In this document: positions 60,062-64,000 of the stretch, piece after piece | How the letters are laid out: every line of letters starts with the position of its first letter | Position numbering within the stretch: position 1 is the stretch's first letter | NCBI GenBank assembly: GCA_963920525.1 | Contig: OY986439.1 | Location: 40,738,819 to 40,802,818, forward strand | Source of the DNA: Dichetophora obliterata | Lineage: Eukaryota; Arthropoda; Insecta; Diptera; Sciomyzidae | Reading direction: 5' to 3' | Length of the DNA stretch: 64,000 nucleotides | Notes under the pieces: model-generated | Database searches by the model: none | The model's input: the letters and a program-made list of their open reading frames with translations, nothing else | Told to the model about the DNA's origin: nothing | Made by a program: the position numbers and the translations under genes

Positions 60062-61757
60062 TAGTCGTATAGATTGTGGCGTGACATTATTGAATGCTTC
60101 CTTTATGTCTTGGAAAGCAACTAGAGTTATTTCATTATGCAGAAAGGATCGTTCGATGGTCCTGACCAGTGAATGCAGAGTCGTTTCCGCGGACCTTCCC
60201 TTGCTCTATGCATATAAGATAAGAGAACAGAGTCGATATTGCTGCATAGATACAGATCTTGCCGTTCTAACGCCCTCAAGAGTAACCACTTTTGACTTAT
60301 ATTTAGGAGTGGTTTGTGATGTCTTCCCTGTTTAAGGAATAAAGATCACTTTTGCTTTTTTCCAAGCGCTGGGAGTATATGTCAGGCTTATGCAGCCATT
60401 GAATATTATTCGAAGCCAAGGCAGAATATATTACGCAGCCTCTTACGGGTAAACACTATCAGGCACTGGTGATTTATAGGTCTTGAAACTACTTACTGCC
60501 CATTTTAGTTTTTTATGAGAGACTATGACTTTGGTATCCTGCGTTACATAGCTAGGGTTAGGCAGTTATGCACCCATAGGAGCTCCACTACCAGGGAAGT
60601 GTGTGTCTCACAGGAGGTGGAGAGATTCCTCACTAGACATTGTCCATGTGCCAGCCGACTTTTTAAGATAGCCGTGTGGAAATTGTGTGTTAGAGAGAAT
60701 CCTGCGTAGCCTAAAGCCTGTGTGGTTTCTTCGATTCCTTCACAGAATTATTTCCAAGAGGATTTTTAGCTTTCCTGAATCCAGCTTTGATAGATTTGAG
60801 GGCTACTTTGTTGGCATCTCAATCAAGTTCAGCACTCGAGTGCTTAGCTGCGAAAAAATGCCTTCTGCTCTCAGTCCTAAGTCCATCTAGTACGGAGAAC
60901 AACCTCTTTTGTTTAAGCTTCCCCCTTGTTATCTTTTTAGGACATAGGAAGCAAGAGAACAATTCAATGCTTTGGTTAGTACATTGACTAGATCATCTTG
61001 ATCAGCTGCCGATTTTTGTTTGTCGATCAGACCTGATGGTATATGTTTTGCCAAAGCCCTTTTATATAATTCCCAGATAGTCTTGCGAATGTTTGTCGGT
61101 GTAAATTATATTCAATGTGGTGGTGGTTTGAGTAAGAGTGTTCTTTTGACACCCTCCAACAGCCGATTTTGTAGAAGATGAAGTCTTAGGCAAAGGTTAT
61201 GTCTAGGACATCACTTCTATTTTTGATAATAAAAGTGGGTTCTTCACCCCTATTGTATATATATTGGTTGGTACTTAATAAATAATCAAAAAGTAACTCA
61301 CCCCATCTTCCTTTAATGTCTGTGCTACCCCACACGGAGCCATATGCATTTGCGTCGGCCGAAATGATGACCCTCGACGCTTGTCACGGGCATCGCCCAT
61401 CAATTTCCTTATGTTATCTGGAGGCGGGCTTTCATCAAGGGAGAAATAGGCTGCTACCAACCAGTACGTGTCCTTGCTAGATTTGAGGCTGGCTGCAACC
61501 ATATCTCAGGCAAGAAAAGATTAATATTATTTTTTGCTACAATGCACGTTCTAAGCATACCTACATTATTGGCTACCAGCGTCCTATAGCCCTCCGTCCT
61601 CAATCCGCTAACCCTGACACCACATACCCAGGGTTCTTGGATGAGGGCTACGTCGATTCCACAGCTTTTCAGGCGAACTAAGAGATTTTCCGAGGCGAGT
61701 TTGGAATGATGAAGGTTAATCTGGATACTTTGATACTGTGACGCGATTTTATATACG

Positions 61758-62116
61758 CACAGTAAAAAATTTTAGTGTAAATTTTATCTTTTTTATAACA
61801 TTTGTGTGGTATAAACTTTTTTTATTCCGAATAATTTATAAATTTTATACCACTCAATATTATAAAAATAATAAAACAAATATAATTTAAAAATTTTACA
61901 TGGATAACATGTGTAAATTAAAATATATTCTGGTTCGAAGAGAAAAAATTCACCGAAATCGGGAAATGTATAAATATAGTGGTTTCGATTGGTCTGACGA
62001 GAAAAATGGTCTGGAAAAATTTATAAGATTTGATGGTATAAATTTTAAAACATTTTTGGTTTGGATTTATATGTATACAAAATAGTATAAAATTTATGCT
62101 CATATTTTTTACTGTG
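61758..62116 (-). mobile_element. MITE with CACAGTAAAA ends, copy 2 (359 bp)
   Basis: It begins CACAGTAAAAAATTTTAG and ends with the complement of CACAGTAAAAAATATGAGC. In reverse orientation it matches 20531-20888 along its whole length. It sits directly at the 5' end of the LINE at 56.3-61.8 kb. Open frames on both strands inside are mirror products of the element and not genes. Confidence 0.85.
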
Positions 62117-63108
62117 CGGCGTCGCTAATTGTTATTCTGTAATTCTTTCTCACAAAACTTGTACTTTTCGACAAATGCTGTCATGGTAGAAGCTTGTGTT
62201 GAGAAGAGCGGAATTCATAACTTACGTTGGCGTTTTCGTCCAAAATTTTTTGGATTCTACTTCTGGTAATCTTTAGATCCAAGTGCGCTGAGTTTTTACA
62301 ACAACTCATCCCTTTCGCCACAGTTGAATACATCTTTTGTATCGTTGGTTAATCACGAATTTACTTACACTTGATTACAGGCACAGTTGTCAGGATCCTT
62401 TAAAAAACTTGTTATGGGGTTTCGGTGCCGATTCACGCTAGCGGCTATAGCACCTAATTTCATACCAGTTTCACTTTAGCCGTTTGTTACTCCACGATTT
62501 TCTTTAGATAAAGTGATTCCAGGTATCATTTTTATTTGAAAAATAAAAAAAAGTCTGATATGTGCTGATATTTTGTTTCGAAAATACATTACCGTAATGC
62601 TAATTGTATTTTTTTCCTAGGCTATCAACTAAAAATCGGAATCTTTACGTTTTCGAAATCAAAACACAAAAAAACAATTATGTACATATAAATATCGGTG
62701 ATTCCATGTCATATCGGACGCTTTTGTCCAATTTTGACGATTCCGAATTTTTCAAATTTTGCACGTCGATAGAACTATAAAAACAAAAAATATTTGCATA
62801 CTTTTAAACTTAGCAAATTTAAAAAATAGAGTGTCTGCAGAGGAATGGTATATTTTAACGAGTTGATAAAATTTTTCAATGTGACTGATTTTACATATCG
62901 TCGCTGCGCCAGAAGACACAGTTATGTTATTTTTGTAATTTTTTTATAACATATTTTGTTTACACTATCTATTACCCACATTTCTGCATTTGCAGTTTTT
63001 TATATCTCTTATGATTTAGAAGTGATCAAAAACAGTTATTGCTCGCAATAGTAAAAATGCTCTGAAAAAAATTTGTTTTTTGCTCGCCCGAAAAGTTACT
63101 GAAATACA
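62117..63108. other. Non-coding stretch before the terminal LTR element
   Basis: No gene is recognised. Base composition is slightly less A+T-rich near 62140-62510, but no frame or motif is supported. Confidence 0.35.
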
Positions 63109-63449
63109 TGTGGGATTTGGCACTAGCATTGCATCCCTACAGGGGGAAAAACGGACGAGAAGTGGACAACACTTCTAATAGCCAACGAGTAATACGTACG
63201 AAAAAACGCGGACATTAAGGAATTTTTCGGACACGAAAAAACCGAGAAAGGAGTTGCTGACGAGACGTGATTTAAAACGGACGCAAAATTGAAAGCTTAA
63301 ACTCACCTTGTGAAATTAAAGTAAATTAAAACAAATAACTGTTGTTAAAATTATAAACTAAAATAAATAAAAACTGTAGTTAAATGAATTTAAAATTTGT
63401 TAAATAAACTATTATTTTTAACTAAACCTTGCAGTGTTTTAATTCTACA
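63109..63449 (+). repeat. 5' LTR of a second gypsy-type element
   Basis: The stretch starts TGTGGGATTTGG and ends TTCTACA, followed three bases later by TGGGGGCTCGTCCGGGAAT at 63453, a primer site complementary to tRNA-Pro as in several retroelements. The 3' LTR lies outside the window, so the left boundary is inferred from the TG...CA convention. Confidence 0.65.
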
Positions 63450-63509
63450 AATTGGGGGCTCGTCCGGGAATCGCGCTTTAGTACTGCACGTGCTTATAAA
63501 CAGATGAAA

Positions 63510-64000
63510 TTAAAGACAATTTTCCGATGGTTCTTATTGATGAAGTACTGGAAAGGTAACAAGGGGCGAATATTTTTATAACTTTAGATTTAAGGAACGG
63601 TTTCTTTCATGTTCCCATCGAACCTGGTTCTAGGAAGTATACGTCTTTTGTTACACATAATGGGCAATATGAGTTTGCTTTTGTGCCATTTGGCATCTCA
63701 AACTCTCCTGCGGTGTTCTGCTGGTATATTCAGGCCGTTTTCCGAAGTTTATTACGGGACGGGACAGTAGTGATATACATGGATGATATCGTTATCCCAG
63801 CTAAGAACGAAGATGACTGTATCCAAAAGTTAAAAGAGGTGTTAAGAGTCGCAAGTGAAAATGGGCTACGTTTTAAGTGGGCTAAATGCCAATTCTTAAA
63901 ACAAAAATACATTTTTTGGGCTACATAATCGAAAATGGGACAATTTTACCTTCGGATGAAGAGACCAGGGCCATCAAACATTTTCCCGTGCCAACCAACA
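63510..64000 (+). pseudogene. Reverse transcriptase of the second LTR element (partial, frameshifted)
   Basis: Only about 60 bp after the primer site the sequence reads as reverse transcriptase: NFPMVLIDEVLE, then (after a frameshift or stop near 63560) FFHVPIEPGSRKYTSFVTHN, FVPFGISNSPAVF and the catalytic box VIYMDDIVIP. An extra T near 63912 shifts the frame again before GYIIENGTILPSDE. Gag, protease and the first part of RT are absent, so the element has a large internal deletion joining its leader to RT. It continues beyond the window edge. It is of Ty3/gypsy type but of a different family from the element at 47.7-52.8 kb, judging by the primer site. Confidence 0.8.

Larger units (their letters stand above)
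56280..61757 (-). mobile_element. I/LOA-type LINE with endonuclease, RT and RNase H, cut by two TIR elements
   Basis: Reading the minus strand from 61745: endonuclease N-terminus (INLHHSKLASENLLV, then ALIQEPWV), its centre (VIISADANAYGSVWGS) and DVLDITFA; then an RT finger segment (YKSPVPDSVYP, TPSAWKKAKVIFIP); a palm segment QDIKEAFNNVTPQSIR; RGTPQGGVPS; the catalytic box reading YANDLAI; and RNase H pieces (FYTDGSKLNDKGG, WVPGHKDI, ITDELARK). Many frameshifts and stops separate them. Insertions at 58221-60061 and 57327-58043 interrupt it; the coding sense rejoins across the first exactly at one TA. A 3' end is not seen, so it is probably 3'-truncated near 56280. The clade assignment rests on the presence of RNase H. 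Confidence 0.8.

Noticed and set aside
45561..64000. Third exon of the epimerase gene
   Set aside because: I looked on the plus strand for a segment encoding the expected NPYxG-type motif after an AG and found none; an exon with unusual sequence could have been missed.

Overview
The window looks like nuclear DNA of a higher fly (Brachycera; a large, repeat-rich genome such as a tephritid's would fit, but the species cannot be fixed from this sequence). The grounds are strong A+T richness, GT-AG introns, animal transposon families throughout, and one recognisable host gene whose protein resembles dipteran aldose 1-epimerase. There are no rRNA genes, no convincing tRNA genes, no CRISPR array and no bacterial-style operons.

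Host gene: two exons of an aldose 1-epimerase (galactose mutarotase) gene lie on the + strand, at 36750-36860 (start codon, 37 codons) and 45467-45560. A TATA-like box lies about 210 bp upstream of the ATG. The 8.6 kb first intron holds a hairpin MITE, a mariner remnant, a pogo/Tigger deletion derivative and a Mutator-like element with a perfect 9-bp target duplication. I find no third exon up to 64000, so intron 2 would exceed 18 kb and the gene is incomplete here.

The rest is transposable elements, many nested. Region 4.6-13.2 kb is the richest. A PIF/Harbinger transposase relic (minus strand, with its own intron) is interrupted by a jockey-like LINE fragment in the intron and by an RTE-like LINE in the coding part. 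The LINE is split by a 4,016-bp TIR element flanked by TAA. That element carries a frameshifted piece of the AMP-activated kinase alpha gene, apparently a captured host gene fragment. Region 20.2-27.1 kb holds a 1.47 kb foldback element with a MITE in one arm, and several TTA/TAA-flanked or hairpin MITEs. Region 25.8-33.0 kb is bounded by a 17-bp inverted repeat and TAA duplications. It contains a three-copy 126-bp tandem repeat and a 1.8 kb giant palindrome of 242-bp monomers (four direct, then four inverted).

Region 47.7-52.8 kb is an almost intact Ty3/gypsy retrotransposon on the minus strand. It has two 188-bp LTRs with no difference seen, a TACA target duplication, a gag-pol frame broken by one TGA, and a 56-bp minisatellite behind pol. 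Region 54.4-62.1 kb holds two LINEs with RNase H domains; the longer is cut by two TIR elements, and a MITE sits at its 5' end. The window ends in a second LTR element whose tRNA-Pro-type primer site leads almost directly into reverse transcriptase.

Most coding capacity is thus dead or deleted transposon DNA. The entries most likely to be new are the AMPK-alpha-carrying TIR element, the orphan 124-residue frame in the Mutator-like element, the palindromic 242-bp array and the foldback/MITE composite.
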